A DNA stretch of 64,000 nt. Origin: an uncultured bacterium (GTDB taxonomy: Bacteria; Cyanobacteriota; Vampirovibrionia; Gastranaerophilales; Gastranaerophilaceae). Both the position numbers and the translations under genes were made by a program. How positions within the stretch are numbered: the first letter of the stretch is position 1; each line of letters starts with the position of its first letter. A model generated the notes under the pieces. It was not told the DNA's origin, made no database searches, and saw only the letters and a program-made list of their open reading frames with translations. This document shows positions 25,256 to 34,444 of this stretch, one piece after another. The stretch is from the NCBI GenBank assembly GCA_949297715.1, contig CASFTJ010000008.1, forward strand, positions 22,371 to 86,370. The letters are read 5' to 3'.

Positions 25256-26536
25256 TTATCCCATTAAAATTCCCGCAATAGCTGCTGACATATAACAGGT
25301 TAAAGTTCCGCAAATCAGAGCTCTAACCCCAAGACGTGCGAGGTTTTTTCTTTGGTTAGGCGCCATCTCTCCAATACCGCCCATCTGAATTGCAATAGAT
25401 CCGAAGTTCCCAAAACTGCAAAGAGCAATACTTGCAATCAAAAAGCTTTTATCTGAAAGCGGCTGGGTAAGCGTACTTAAATCAACATAAGCAACCATTT
25501 CATTCAAAACAAGTTTAGTTCCCATAAGGCTTCCGACAGTAGTAGCTTCATTTCCGGGAACCCCCATAAGATAAGCAAATATTGCAAATATTTTACCTAA
25601 AATCATTCTTAATGAAAGCTGGGTTAAATCAAATGATGCGAAATTTATATGTGCATAATTAACAATTAGCCTTCCCACTCCGCCTAAAATCCAATCAACA
25701 AATGCCACAAGTGCAACTAAAGCCAAGATCATTGCAATAACATTAATCGCAACTTTCATACCCTCTGATGCCCCCTGCGAAATCGCATCAAAAAGATTTA
25801 TATAAGGTCTTCTTCTTTTACTGTAATTTATTTTTATGTCTTCGCTTGTTTCAGGAACCCCCGTTTCAGGATAAACAATCTTTGAAATTACAAGCGCACC
25901 CGGAGCCGCCATAATTGATGCAGCAAGAAGGTATTGTGCCGGAACACCGAGTCCTATATAAATAGGCATAGTAGCTGCAGAAATGCATGCCATGCTTCCG
26001 GACATTGATGCTAAAAGTTCTGAACGTGTAAGCTTTGCAAGATAAGGCCTTATCATAATCTGTGCCGCAATCTGGCCGACAAAAGCACTTGCTACATTTG
26101 ATAAAGCTTCCGCCCCGCTGACAGACATAAGTTTATTCATAGCTTTGCCCAAAAGCGGTACAATCCTTTGCATAATCCCGTAATAATAAAGAATGTTTAC
26201 CAAAATCATCATAAAAATCAAAGACGCTACAAGAGGAAGTGCAAAAACTTGTGACCCCTGTCCTAAAAGTTCATTTAATTTTTCCGAACCCATCAAATGT
26301 CCGAATACAAAATTCCCGCCCTCTCTTGCAAAATCAAGAATTTTTGTAATAAATTCACCTAAAGCTAAAAAAATCGTTCTTCCAATCGGTACCTTGAATA
26401 TAAAAACTGCCAGTAAAATCTGCAATAAAAATCCGGTTCCGATAGTTTTATAATTAATTGCTTTTTTATTATTAGACATCAAAAATGCAATTAAAAATAT
26501 GAAAATTATCCCAAAAATCCCAAAAAATCTTTCCAT
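25256..26536 (-). CDS. nupC: Concentrative nucleoside transporter, NupC/CNT family
   Basis: CNT transporters bring nucleosides across the inner membrane with H+ or Na+. The 426-residue protein has about ten hydrophobic segments and the three CNT parts in order: N-terminal helices, the central gate domain (SGAEALSNVASAFVGQ at about 140-155, LLASMSGSMACISAATM) and the C-terminal domain with GSLMGTKLVLNEMVAY, SFLIASIALCSFGNFGSIAIQ and GGIGEMAPNQRKNLARLG. Both substrate-binding helical hairpins keep their family signatures. RBS AAAGAGG lies before the ATG. It stands alone between a shared terminator and an upstream hairpin. Confidence 0.93.
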   Translation of the reverse strand: MERFFGIFGIIFIFLIAFLMSNNKKAINYKTIGTGFLLQILLAVFIFKVPIGRTIFLALGEFITKILDFAREGGNFVFGHLMGSEKLNELLGQGSQVFALPLVASLIFMMILVNILYYYGIMQRIVPLLGKAMNKLMSVSGAEALSNVASAFVGQIAAQIMIRPYLAKLTRSELLASMSGSMACISAATMPIYIGLGVPAQYLLAASIMAAPGALVISKIVYPETGVPETSEDIKINYSKRRRPYINLFDAISQGASEGMKVAINVIAMILALVALVAFVDWILGGVGRLIVNYAHINFASFDLTQLSLRMILGKIFAIFAYLMGVPGNEATTVGSLMGTKLVLNEMVAYVDLSTLTQPLSDKSFLIASIALCSFGNFGSIAIQMGGIGEMAPNQRKNLARLGVRALICGTLTCYMSAAIAGILMG

Positions 26537-26569
26537 AATACCTCTTTTTCTTTACAAGTCAATTATACA

Positions 26570-26598
26570 AAAAAGGAGTATAATTTATACTCCTTTTT
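26570..26598 (-). terminator. Rho-independent terminator of the glycogen-synthase-like gene
   Basis: A near-perfect palindrome (AAAAAGGAGTAT with its complement) lies between the two minus-strand genes. The T run follows the stem on the minus strand. Confidence 0.75.
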
Positions 26599-26700
26599 GA
26601 ATAAATTTTGATAAAAATTAACTATTAAAATCAAATTTTATCAAGCATTTTTATTAGCACCTGAAGTTTTTTAGAAGATGTAGATTTAATATTTGACACT

Positions 26701-29583
26701 TCAATTACTTCTAGCACTTTCAACAGAAACTTTGACCTGTTGTTTACGAGCAAGTTTAAAGGCTTCTCTTGCTTCTTTGTTCGCAATCATCGGGAAATCA
26801 TCCAAATTAAAGCCAAGATCTTCCATATGACCAAGTAAAGTTCCGCCAACAATTTTGCCGTCTTTATCTTTAATAACCCAGCTTTGATCACCATCTATTG
26901 CATGTCTTACCATTTTTTTGTACTTGTTTTTATCAAAGAAAGTATCTATTGCGCGGTAAAGAGCTTCTTTAAAGTCATATATCATTGTATCAACAAAATC
27001 GTATCCAGATAATCCGACTTCAGGAACTGTGCGTTTTGAAAGAAATCCGTTATAACCGTCTATAATGCTGTCAACATGCCCGCCAACTCTTGTTGCAACA
27101 ACCGGAGTTCCTTTGTACAGTGACTCCCATTTTGAACCATCTGGCTCAAAGAAACTTGGATACAAGGTGAAATCAGAACCTCCATGGAACACGTTATTCG
27201 GAACATAACCTACCATATAAGGTACAGTATCGCCATTTTGACCAAGGTCAACCTTTAATTTACGGATTAAAGCTTCCCATTGTCCGACTTCTCCGTCTGC
27301 TCCGCCTATTGGGAATATCGGTTTCGGTTTACCCGGGTATCTTTCAGGCCACTCTTTCAAAATTTGACTAATTACTCCTCCGAGAATATTTATACCTTTT
27401 TGGCTTACAAAACGAGTTCCGCAATTTATGACTATTTGATCATCCAAATTCTCCATATTTATATGCGACAAATCTGTAACTCCTTCGTCCGCTAAGTTGA
27501 AGAATCCTTTATGTGTTTTATTATATTCATTCATTGTATGTAAATATTTTAGAAATTCTGCTTTGTTCGACCGTTTAGCATTCATTATGGCTTCTATATC
27601 ATCTCTATGTGTCATCGGGGTAAAGGTGCGGAAAGTTGTTACTCCTTCCTTGTCCATATCGTTTAGAAATTTGTTTAATTTTGCGATACCAAGTCCTCTT
27701 AAGGATTTTAAAAGTTCGTTTGCATTATTATAGTTAAATTTAATTTCTCTCTTTTCTTTTTGATCATAAAAGATACTTTTTATACTTGTTCGTTGTTCAG
27801 AAGTTAAGTCTAAACTGTCTATTCCTTTTTTTAAAATAGTAAATTTATCAGAGTTTAAGTTGTTATTTATCTCATTAATTATGTTCATAGAGCTTAATTC
27901 ATTAACAACTCTGTCCCAACCGTTACTTTCTCCGTACATTGTACCTTCATTCAAGCGCACATTCATAATATGATTTAGACCACGGCTTCTTACAGGATCT
28001 GTTGCTATTTCTATTCCGTAAGTCCGAGATACCGGTTTTAACCTGTTTGATAATGATGCAGAAATATTCGCTAAATTTAATACTCCATCTATTAAGTGAA
28101 TGTTTTGTAAATTATCCAAGTCTAGCCCTGTTTGCGATGTTGTATAAATATCATAAGCATATTTACCGTACAAAGTATTCAAAATATCTGCAGAATGAAC
28201 ATAATCATCCCCTTGATAATCCAAATTATGAATTAATTCTAAGTTGTTCATTTTTTTTAGCTTTTGAGCCACAGCAGCATTAAGTTCACTGTTTGCAGCT
28301 TCTGCTGTCGATAATAACTTGGTTAAACCGGGCATCGCAGCGGCATGCCAATCATTTAATAAGAAAGCGTCTGGAGCCGGAATTTCATTATAGAGTTTTT
28401 CATTAAATATTTTGTATGAAGTAAGAGAATTAGGATCCAGCTTTAATTTGGTAAATTCATATACTGCTTTTGGGAAGAATGCATATCTTTCTTTTTCAGA
28501 GACTATTTGCGAATCTGTATATAGACCTTTTGCTCCAAAATAGTCATTATTTCTGAACATTAAACGTTTATATCCGAATTTTGGATCTATTCCGTAAAAT
28601 ACTTCTATTTTTTCTTTTTGTGATTTTCCGTTTCTAAATACATTGATATCATATTCGGCAATTTTATCAACATCCATTTCCATATCTTTGAATTTGTAAT
28701 GCCATTTGCCATCTTTTTCTACAATTGATGAAACTCCTGGAATTTCATTCAACGGACGAACTAGGAAATTACTTATACCAATTTCTTTTGTAAAGTTTTT
28801 AGCAATTTGAACGGGAACTTCTCCAAGTCCGCCTTCTTTTTCAGGAATTGACTCTGCGGTTAATGAATATACTGTAGAATTTTTCTCCAATTTAGGAATC
28901 TCTGTTCCTCTATAAATCATTGTTTTCGCAATGGTTCTAAGGGTATCTTCAGCTTTTTTAGGCAGCATAATTCTTTTACCGCCTGCGCCCAAATTCTGAA
29001 GGAGTGGAAGATTATCAACTATTGCGACATTTCTATCTAAGGTTTTTGCACTTGAAGGGATGTTAATCCCATTTATTCTTTCTTCCAATGCCTTTAACCA
29101 ACCGGTTGAAAAATCTCCGGTTTCTTTTATCTTTTGCCCTATATCTTTAAAACAACTATCGTACCAACCGGATTTATCTCTTATTGTGCTTTCAAGTTGG
29201 CGGGTCCAGTTCTCTATTCCTGTAAAACGATCGTTGAATTTGCTTTCTAAATCGGCTTTTGCCTGAAGGTTTGTTAACTGTTCTTTTAGAGGAGTTAGAA
29301 TAGTGTTCATTCTTTTTGAAACTTCTTCTTCAATTTCAGTACTTGCGTTTTGTGCAGCTTTGGTCATATTGCCGCCTCTTCTTAATATTGTTACGGCGCT
29401 TAGGCCCAGTGATGCTATGGCTACAGCTGATGATACGTATGCTATTGTTTTAGCATTGTTTGAATCTGTATTAGAAGCATTACTCTCTGGTTGTTGCATT
29501 ACTGCAGATGGTGTTTGTGTTTGTGGTGTAAACATAAACGAATTTAATTGACCTTCTCCAAAAGAAATCTTCTTGATGTGCAT
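26701..29583 (-). CDS. Membrane-anchored glycogen/starch-synthase-like glycosyltransferase (GT5), 960 aa
   Basis: The protein is twice the size of ordinary GlgA. Residues 46-66 form one membrane helix (AYVSSAVAIASLGLSAVTIL), followed by a helical, coiled-coil-like region to about 200. A GT5-like domain then fills about 235-900: AESIPEKEGGLGEV (about 243, the ADP-glucose loop), FLLNDWHAAAMP (about 410), LIHNLDYQGDDY, NCGTRFVSQKGINIL with the Arg and Lys that contact the sugar nucleotide, and YPSFFEPDGSKW (about 808) with the catalytic Glu. A long insertion (about 510-700) divides the two Rossmann halves. The N-terminus MHIKKISFGEGQ resembles other lineage-specific starts in this window. ATG 29583 has GAGG 5 bp upstream. 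It may make or modify glucan at the membrane. Confidence 0.78.
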   Translation of the reverse strand: MHIKKISFGEGQLNSFMFTPQTQTPSAVMQQPESNASNTDSNNAKTIAYVSSAVAIASLGLSAVTILRRGGNMTKAAQNASTEIEEEVSKRMNTILTPLKEQLTNLQAKADLESKFNDRFTGIENWTRQLESTIRDKSGWYDSCFKDIGQKIKETGDFSTGWLKALEERINGINIPSSAKTLDRNVAIVDNLPLLQNLGAGGKRIMLPKKAEDTLRTIAKTMIYRGTEIPKLEKNSTVYSLTAESIPEKEGGLGEVPVQIAKNFTKEIGISNFLVRPLNEIPGVSSIVEKDGKWHYKFKDMEMDVDKIAEYDINVFRNGKSQKEKIEVFYGIDPKFGYKRLMFRNNDYFGAKGLYTDSQIVSEKERYAFFPKAVYEFTKLKLDPNSLTSYKIFNEKLYNEIPAPDAFLLNDWHAAAMPGLTKLLSTAEAANSELNAAVAQKLKKMNNLELIHNLDYQGDDYVHSADILNTLYGKYAYDIYTTSQTGLDLDNLQNIHLIDGVLNLANISASLSNRLKPVSRTYGIEIATDPVRSRGLNHIMNVRLNEGTMYGESNGWDRVVNELSSMNIINEINNNLNSDKFTILKKGIDSLDLTSEQRTSIKSIFYDQKEKREIKFNYNNANELLKSLRGLGIAKLNKFLNDMDKEGVTTFRTFTPMTHRDDIEAIMNAKRSNKAEFLKYLHTMNEYNKTHKGFFNLADEGVTDLSHINMENLDDQIVINCGTRFVSQKGINILGGVISQILKEWPERYPGKPKPIFPIGGADGEVGQWEALIRKLKVDLGQNGDTVPYMVGYVPNNVFHGGSDFTLYPSFFEPDGSKWESLYKGTPVVATRVGGHVDSIIDGYNGFLSKRTVPEVGLSGYDFVDTMIYDFKEALYRAIDTFFDKNKYKKMVRHAIDGDQSWVIKDKDGKIVGGTLLGHMEDLGFNLDDFPMIANKEAREAFKLARKQQVKVSVESARSN

Positions 29584-29804
29584 AAAACCTCACTTTTTAA
29601 ACTGTAATCACTATTTAATAGCCTGTAAAGTCTTTTTTTTGCTACCTGAAAAAAAAAGAGTTCACAAATATTTACATTTATTTATTGTTCTCCCAAACAA
29701 AAAATAAATATAAACTAAAAGAGCCATTACAATTCTATCCTAAAAAAATATTCAGTCAAGAAATTTTTTTACACCTATTAATTGCTTTAGGTTAATTTTT
29801 AAAA

Positions 29805-31985
29805 GTAGACGATAAGGATATTAAAAAAATTTCTGATCTTTTAGTGATGTCATTTGGATTTAAAGAAAGCGCATTTTTTGATAAAAGACGGGAGGAAAGG
29901 CTTGATAATTACACTATAGAGGAGCTGGAAAAACTTCCTCAAAAAAATCAAGAGCAAGCCAAAAAACTTATATATTTAGAAAACAGACCGCAAGTTACTT
30001 AATTAAAAGATTATGAAATCTTAAGTCTGGCAAAACTGGAGCCCGAAGACTTTGAAAAAGCATACGAATTAATTAATTTAAAAGGACGAGAATTTTGTCC
30101 AATAGAGCGTAACTTCGATATCATTGAACTTGTATCACTTCCTGAAGAAACATACAATAAAATAAAACCGCTTTTATATATAGAATCAAGAGGTACTAAA
30201 GGTCAATTTGCAAATTTTGATATTGATGAAATATTAGATATTCCGGATGACAAATTTGAAAGAGTTGAAAAATTATTAAATTTTTCAAATTTTAGAGGTC
30301 AGGATATAAAGCTCTTATCAACAGTTTCAGATGAACAATTCAAGCGGATTAATGAATTATTATTTGAAGATGAGGAGGTTATTGCCAGAAAATTTTCAGG
30401 TGCGGAAATTGAAGCTCTCAGCAGATTATCAAAAAAAGAATACAATAAAGCCAAAGAATTTTTTAATATTCCCCAAAGAGAAAGGCAGCAATTTTCCGCT
30501 TTTACTGCAATAAAACTTTCAAAACTTCCGCCTGAAGAACTTAAAAATGCTAAAGAACTCTTTTATATAGACATACATGGCAGTTTTCAGTTATTGGGTA
30601 ATACGATACTAGCGCTTGCCAAAATTCCTGATGTTAATATGGCGAAATCTTTAATTTACAACGAAAACAGAGAAAAACAACTTTCTGAAATAGAGATGGC
30701 AGCAATTGCAAATATATACAATGATGAAATTGAAAATTTCATAAAGTTTAATCCGAATTTCCAAGTAGAAGATTCCGAGCAACGTTATTACAAAATAAGA
30801 GCTGTTTCTTTAAAAACAGGTAAAAATGACAGTGATTTATATGTTTTTGATAACAAAGGGCTGCTGGAAGTCACCAGAACTACAAAGGGAGAAGATATAC
30901 CGGGTTACAAATCTACAAAATTGATTAAAGTAAAAAATGTCCGCAATAACATTGAACAGGAGGCTTTGCAAGGTATTTTGGAAAACAGTGATAATGAATA
31001 TTTGGTAATTTTGGATACTATAAAATATTTTGACAAAGAGCATAATTTAACAAAAACAATGGTATGTAAACAGGATAACCTAAAAGGGACAATGAATGTA
31101 TCCGTAAACTATCCCGACGGCAGAAATATTCCTATTCAATATATGAGTATAGATCCCGAAAGTGGAGAAATAATTGCAGAACGAAATTTCACATCTCCGG
31201 AGGGTGTCAAAACTAGATATTATTATGAAGAAAATGATAATTTACGAATCAGTAATTACAAAATTGTCGATAAAAACGGAAAAACACTTATGGATCTTAA
31301 TCAAACTTTCCAAAAGGTTTCCGAAAACAAATTTATATCTTCAATAAACGGACATAGCTATGAAATTAATTTTAATGAAAATTCGTTAGAAATATTGGAT
31401 AAAAAAACAAATATTACAACAAAACTTGATTTAGATAGGTTAATATTGGCATTAGACAATGCTGACAGAAATAAAATTATAGATATATTAAAACAAGTTC
31501 CGGCAAATCAGCTTTTGATGATGGACAGATTGCCGATTGACTTTATAAGTTATAATAAATACAACACATTTAACGGACAATGGGATCGCGAGTATAGACA
31601 ACTTGAAATCGGTAATTTTGATAAAGCCACAGATCCCGAAAATTCATATTTAGCCTTGTTTACTCATGAATATGGACATTTTTTGGATTTGGCAGAGGAT
31701 GAAAAAGGCGTTATATCAAATAATCCTGATGTAATGAGGATTGCAAAAGAAGAATTTAAAGAATTACTTAAAAATACAACCTTAGAGCAGCAAAAATATA
31801 TAATGTATTTTACGGACCAATTAAACTTAGGAGCCGAAAACAGTGCAGGTACTGAAGGTGTAGCGGAAGCGAACGCTCTTGCAAATTCCGTAGCGTCTTC
31901 TGTGCGTAACACAAGACGTTTCTACTATCAAATGTATTTCCCGCGTAGGATAGCTAAAATTATGGAATTAATTCATGATAAGTAA
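29805..31985 (+). pseudogene. Helical-repeat/HEYGH-metallopeptidase gene interrupted by one in-frame stop
   Basis: One reading frame runs from about 29796 to the stop at 31985, broken only by TAA at 30000-30002. On both sides of that stop the frame encodes the same kind of repeat, about 31-36 residues long with the pattern L-x-x-L-P-x-E-x-F-x-K-A-x-E-L (for example ELEKLPQKNQEQAKKLIYLE before it and EILSLAKLEPEDFEKAYELI after it). That continuity shows a single ancestral gene. No good start with a ribosome site is seen upstream, so the 5' end may also be lost. The C-terminal part holds the HEYGH motif. It is either a recent pseudogene or, less likely, a read-through gene. Confidence 0.65.
30594..31985 (+). 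CDS. 3' open part of the interrupted gene: HEYGH metallopeptidase-like domain
   Basis: If translated separately, the largest uninterrupted part with a recognised start begins at TTG 30594 and gives 463 residues. Residues about 355-365 (LALFTHEYGHFLDL) form a typical HExxH zinc helix, and TEGVAEANALANS about 65 residues later offers a Glu as third ligand, as in gluzincin-type proteases. Upstream is a beta-rich region (YYKIRAVSLKTGKNDSDLYV, repeats of 'GKTLMDLNQ' type) that may be a prodomain. There is no ribosome site at the TTG, and the frame continues upstream to the TAA at 30000, so independent expression is doubtful. Confidence 0.55.
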   Translation: MGNTILALAKIPDVNMAKSLIYNENREKQLSEIEMAAIANIYNDEIENFIKFNPNFQVEDSEQRYYKIRAVSLKTGKNDSDLYVFDNKGLLEVTRTTKGEDIPGYKSTKLIKVKNVRNNIEQEALQGILENSDNEYLVILDTIKYFDKEHNLTKTMVCKQDNLKGTMNVSVNYPDGRNIPIQYMSIDPESGEIIAERNFTSPEGVKTRYYYEENDNLRISNYKIVDKNGKTLMDLNQTFQKVSENKFISSINGHSYEINFNENSLEILDKKTNITTKLDLDRLILALDNADRNKIIDILKQVPANQLLMMDRLPIDFISYNKYNTFNGQWDREYRQLEIGNFDKATDPENSYLALFTHEYGHFLDLAEDEKGVISNNPDVMRIAKEEFKELLKNTTLEQQKYIMYFTDQLNLGAENSAGTEGVAEANALANSVASSVRNTRRFYYQMYFPRRIAKIMELIHDK

Positions 31986-32046
31986 GGGATGTAATTTATC
32001 TTGAAAAAATAGTGAACATTTTGTGAACATTTAGCTTAAAAAAGAC

Positions 32047-32071
32047 ATAAAAAATTGCGCTTGGCGCGATT
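32047..32071. repeat. Third, partial copy of the tRNA-Lys 3' end with its flank
   Basis: Twenty-five bases match 39919-39943: the AT-rich flank (ATAAAAAATT) and the first bases of the tRNA complement (GCGCTTGGCGCGATT). The match ends there. The shared flank is that of the element side of the tRNA, not the core alone, so this is probably a relic of an earlier or tandem insertion. Confidence 0.6.
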
Positions 32072-32103
32072 ATCTTGACCGGCTCGCATTAAACGTGTCT
32101 TCG

Positions 32104-32142
32104 GTTGAGTATTTCAAGAACTAAAGTCTTTAAATACTCAAG
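32104..32142. repeat. Inverted repeat between the broken metallopeptidase gene and the element
   Basis: TTGAGTATTT (32105-32114) and AAATACTCAA (32132-32141) can form a 10-bp stem with a 17-base loop. No gene is seen from 31986 to 32237; this hairpin and the partial att copy are its only visible structure. Confidence 0.5.
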
Positions 32143-32202
32143 CCTTCGCACTCTGCTCGCTGGCTGTTAGAACGCAAATTGCATTCTTATTTTAACTTAA
32201 AA

Positions 32203-32241
32203 GCAAAATAAAAGGAAGGTGTTACCTTCCTTTTATTTTGC
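32203..32241. terminator. 18-bp perfect hairpin at the element boundary
   Basis: GCAAAATAAAAGGAAGGT (32203-32220) pairs perfectly with 32224-32241 across a 3-base loop. T-rich arms on both strands make it a bidirectional terminator. Its last four bases overlap the attachment-site repeat at 32238. Confidence 0.8.
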
Positions 32242-32279
32242 GCTTGGCGCGATTCGAACGCGCGACCTATCCCTTAAAA
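32238..32279. repeat. Attachment-site direct repeat, distal copy (att)
   Basis: These 42 bases are identical to 39929-39970, which is the 3' half of tRNA-Lys from anticodon loop to discriminator. Beyond 32279 the sequence differs from the tRNA, so this is the duplicated core left by site-specific integration. Confidence 0.85.
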
Positions 32280-32497
32280 TGTTAATAACTACTTTTATAT
32301 AATTTTATTTATATTCCCTAAATGCTTATTTTAACTGAATTGTACAATTTTATAAAACTTGATAAAAATCAATCAAAAATACACAAACTACACAAAATGT
32401 ACACAAAATAAAATATCTAATATTTTTTAACTAAAATAAAACTTTAAACCTTATTGCTTTTATTTGTTATCTAAATAAAAGCAATAAGGTTGATTAA

Positions 32498-34444
32498 TTA
32501 AAAATTTACTGCGACTTGCTTAAGTAATAAACAGATATGTTTCATTAATTCATTTTCTATTATCTTTTGATTATTATTTGAAGGAACCACTAATGATACG
32601 GATTGAATCAATCCATCTTTCTTAATAATTTCATTATTTTTAGTTGCTACAATGCCTACAATTATGTCATAATTTCGTTTTAGAATATTTCCTTTTGGCT
32701 CTTCCGATTTTAGTTTTATTTTATACATAGCTTTTATAGATAAATTACTTTTATTTTCAGGAATTGTTATTTGGTCTTTAAATCCTAATGAATTTAATTC
32801 TGTAATATCTTCTTGAATATCTTTTAAATTTATAGCTATTGGAGCTTTTATACTTGAAGCAAGAACTCCAAATGCAATTTTATCAAAATTTGGTAATTTA
32901 ACTTCATTCCCTTCAATTTCTATATTATCTGGAACATAATTAAACATATTAGCCCTGTTTGCACTACGAGTCATAGCTGTCATTTGAACAATATCTCGTT
33001 TATTCGGGAGATCAACTCCATCAATGTATGGTTTGCTCATTTTACATTCAGCAAATCCATCTTTTATAAATATTACTTTATATTCCCAGGTTGGTACAAG
33101 TATTTCTTGTCCTGATTTTTCTGTTTTAATTTTTTTGAATACTGTTAAAATATTACCACCCCTAAGGTAACCATTTGGATCTTCAATAGTTAAATATTGA
33201 TTCTCACTTTTTTTAATCTCAAATTTTACATCACTAAATTTTATTTCATTTTGCATTGATGTAGCTAATTTGTTCAAAATATTTTTAGTTAGAATTTCCA
33301 TATTAGTTTCATTATTAAATTTGATGTTATGCACAACTTTATTTACAAGCACATCATCTGCACAATTTGCATATACTACTCTCCCAGCCTTATCAAAAAT
33401 TACGCCACAAGCTAACATTGTGTATTTATCAATATTTAGATAATCCCTGTTTGATTTGTATTGAGCATAGGCTGGATGTGTAAAAAATATTTTGAGAAAA
33501 TAATCCGGTAAACTTCTATTATATCCATTATTACTTTTAAAATTCATATTTAGTGATATTAATGCTGTTTGCATATCATAATAGGTTTTATCAGTTGTAA
33601 TTAACGAAAAATCTGCATTTGTACCAAGGGCTGTTGAAAATAAATTATATAATTTTTCATTTGCAAAATCATTAATAAAAAGTATTTTAGGCTTTCTCAA
33701 CTGTGTAATACTGCTATTAACAAATTTACTAAAATTACTGTTTAAAGTCGGTTTCCCTAAAACTTTTTCAGCTACTGAATAATTTAAATTTGAATAAATA
33801 ACGGATATTTGATTCATATTTTCATCAGTGAGCAAATCTCCTTTCGTAATCCCGCTTTCTAAGCCTTTATCTAAAATAAAAAGATGTCTATATGTATCTT
33901 TTATATTTGCAGTAACATCAAAAGGCTTAAAATCTATACTTGCCTGTTTTACAATTTCATCTAATGATTTCTCATAGTTTTCTTTATACAAATTTGTAAT
34001 ATTATTATTTATATCTTCAATGCTAGTTTCTTCTGTTGTTTCATATTTGTAATAATTTGTTACTGGATAAGTATATAAAATCTCACCTGTTGCCATATTT
34101 ACAAAATTAATACTCATAGTTAGGGGAAGATATATGTCAATTAAGTTATCTGCTTTTTTAACCTCATATTTTGATGCTCTTGGAATATGAACATAAGCTG
34201 CAAATGTTTTATATTTTGTTTTGTCTGAAATTTCTTTATTTACATTTGGAAAATATTTATCAAATGATATTAAATATTCATGAACTAGATCATCCCTATG
34301 CGTTGTTATAACATTTTGAAAAAGCTCATTATTAATATTCTTGCTTGTGAAAACTGCTGGAATTGGATAAACATTTAATTCTTGGGAATATGAAGCAATA
34401 GCTGTTGATAATACAGCTATTGCTAAAATTATAATTTTTTTCAT
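32498..34444 (-). CDS. Secreted protein of the island, 648 aa
   Basis: A signal peptide (residues 1-20, KKIIILAIAVLSTAIASYSQ) sends the protein to the periplasm or beyond. The mature part has no clear enzyme motif. A segment near residues 190-215 (ILDKGLESGITKGDLLTDEN) resembles the short beta domain found at the C-terminus of FlgT-like and LPP20-like envelope proteins, but similarity is weak. Its start overlaps the stop of the upstream 582-aa gene by four bases (ATGA), so the two are translationally coupled and probably act together. The very AT-rich codon use fits the surrounding island. A specific function cannot be given. Confidence 0.7.
   Translation of the reverse strand: MKKIIILAIAVLSTAIASYSQELNVYPIPAVFTSKNINNELFQNVITTHRDDLVHEYLISFDKYFPNVNKEISDKTKYKTFAAYVHIPRASKYEVKKADNLIDIYLPLTMSINFVNMATGEILYTYPVTNYYKYETTEETSIEDINNNITNLYKENYEKSLDEIVKQASIDFKPFDVTANIKDTYRHLFILDKGLESGITKGDLLTDENMNQISVIYSNLNYSVAEKVLGKPTLNSNFSKFVNSSITQLRKPKILFINDFANEKLYNLFSTALGTNADFSLITTDKTYYDMQTALISLNMNFKSNNGYNRSLPDYFLKIFFTHPAYAQYKSNRDYLNIDKYTMLACGVIFDKAGRVVYANCADDVLVNKVVHNIKFNNETNMEILTKNILNKLATSMQNEIKFSDVKFEIKKSENQYLTIEDPNGYLRGGNILTVFKKIKTEKSGQEILVPTWEYKVIFIKDGFAECKMSKPYIDGVDLPNKRDIVQMTAMTRSANRANMFNYVPDNIEIEGNEVKLPNFDKIAFGVLASSIKAPIAINLKDIQEDITELNSLGFKDQITIPENKSNLSIKAMYKIKLKSEEPKGNILKRNYDIIVGIVATKNNEIIKKDGLIQSVSLVVPSNNNQKIIENELMKHICLLLKQVAVNF

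Noticed and set aside
32104..32142. A degenerate tRNA next to the partial att copy
   Set aside because: Beyond the 25 matching bases the sequence cannot form D or anticodon arms; it is only an inverted repeat.
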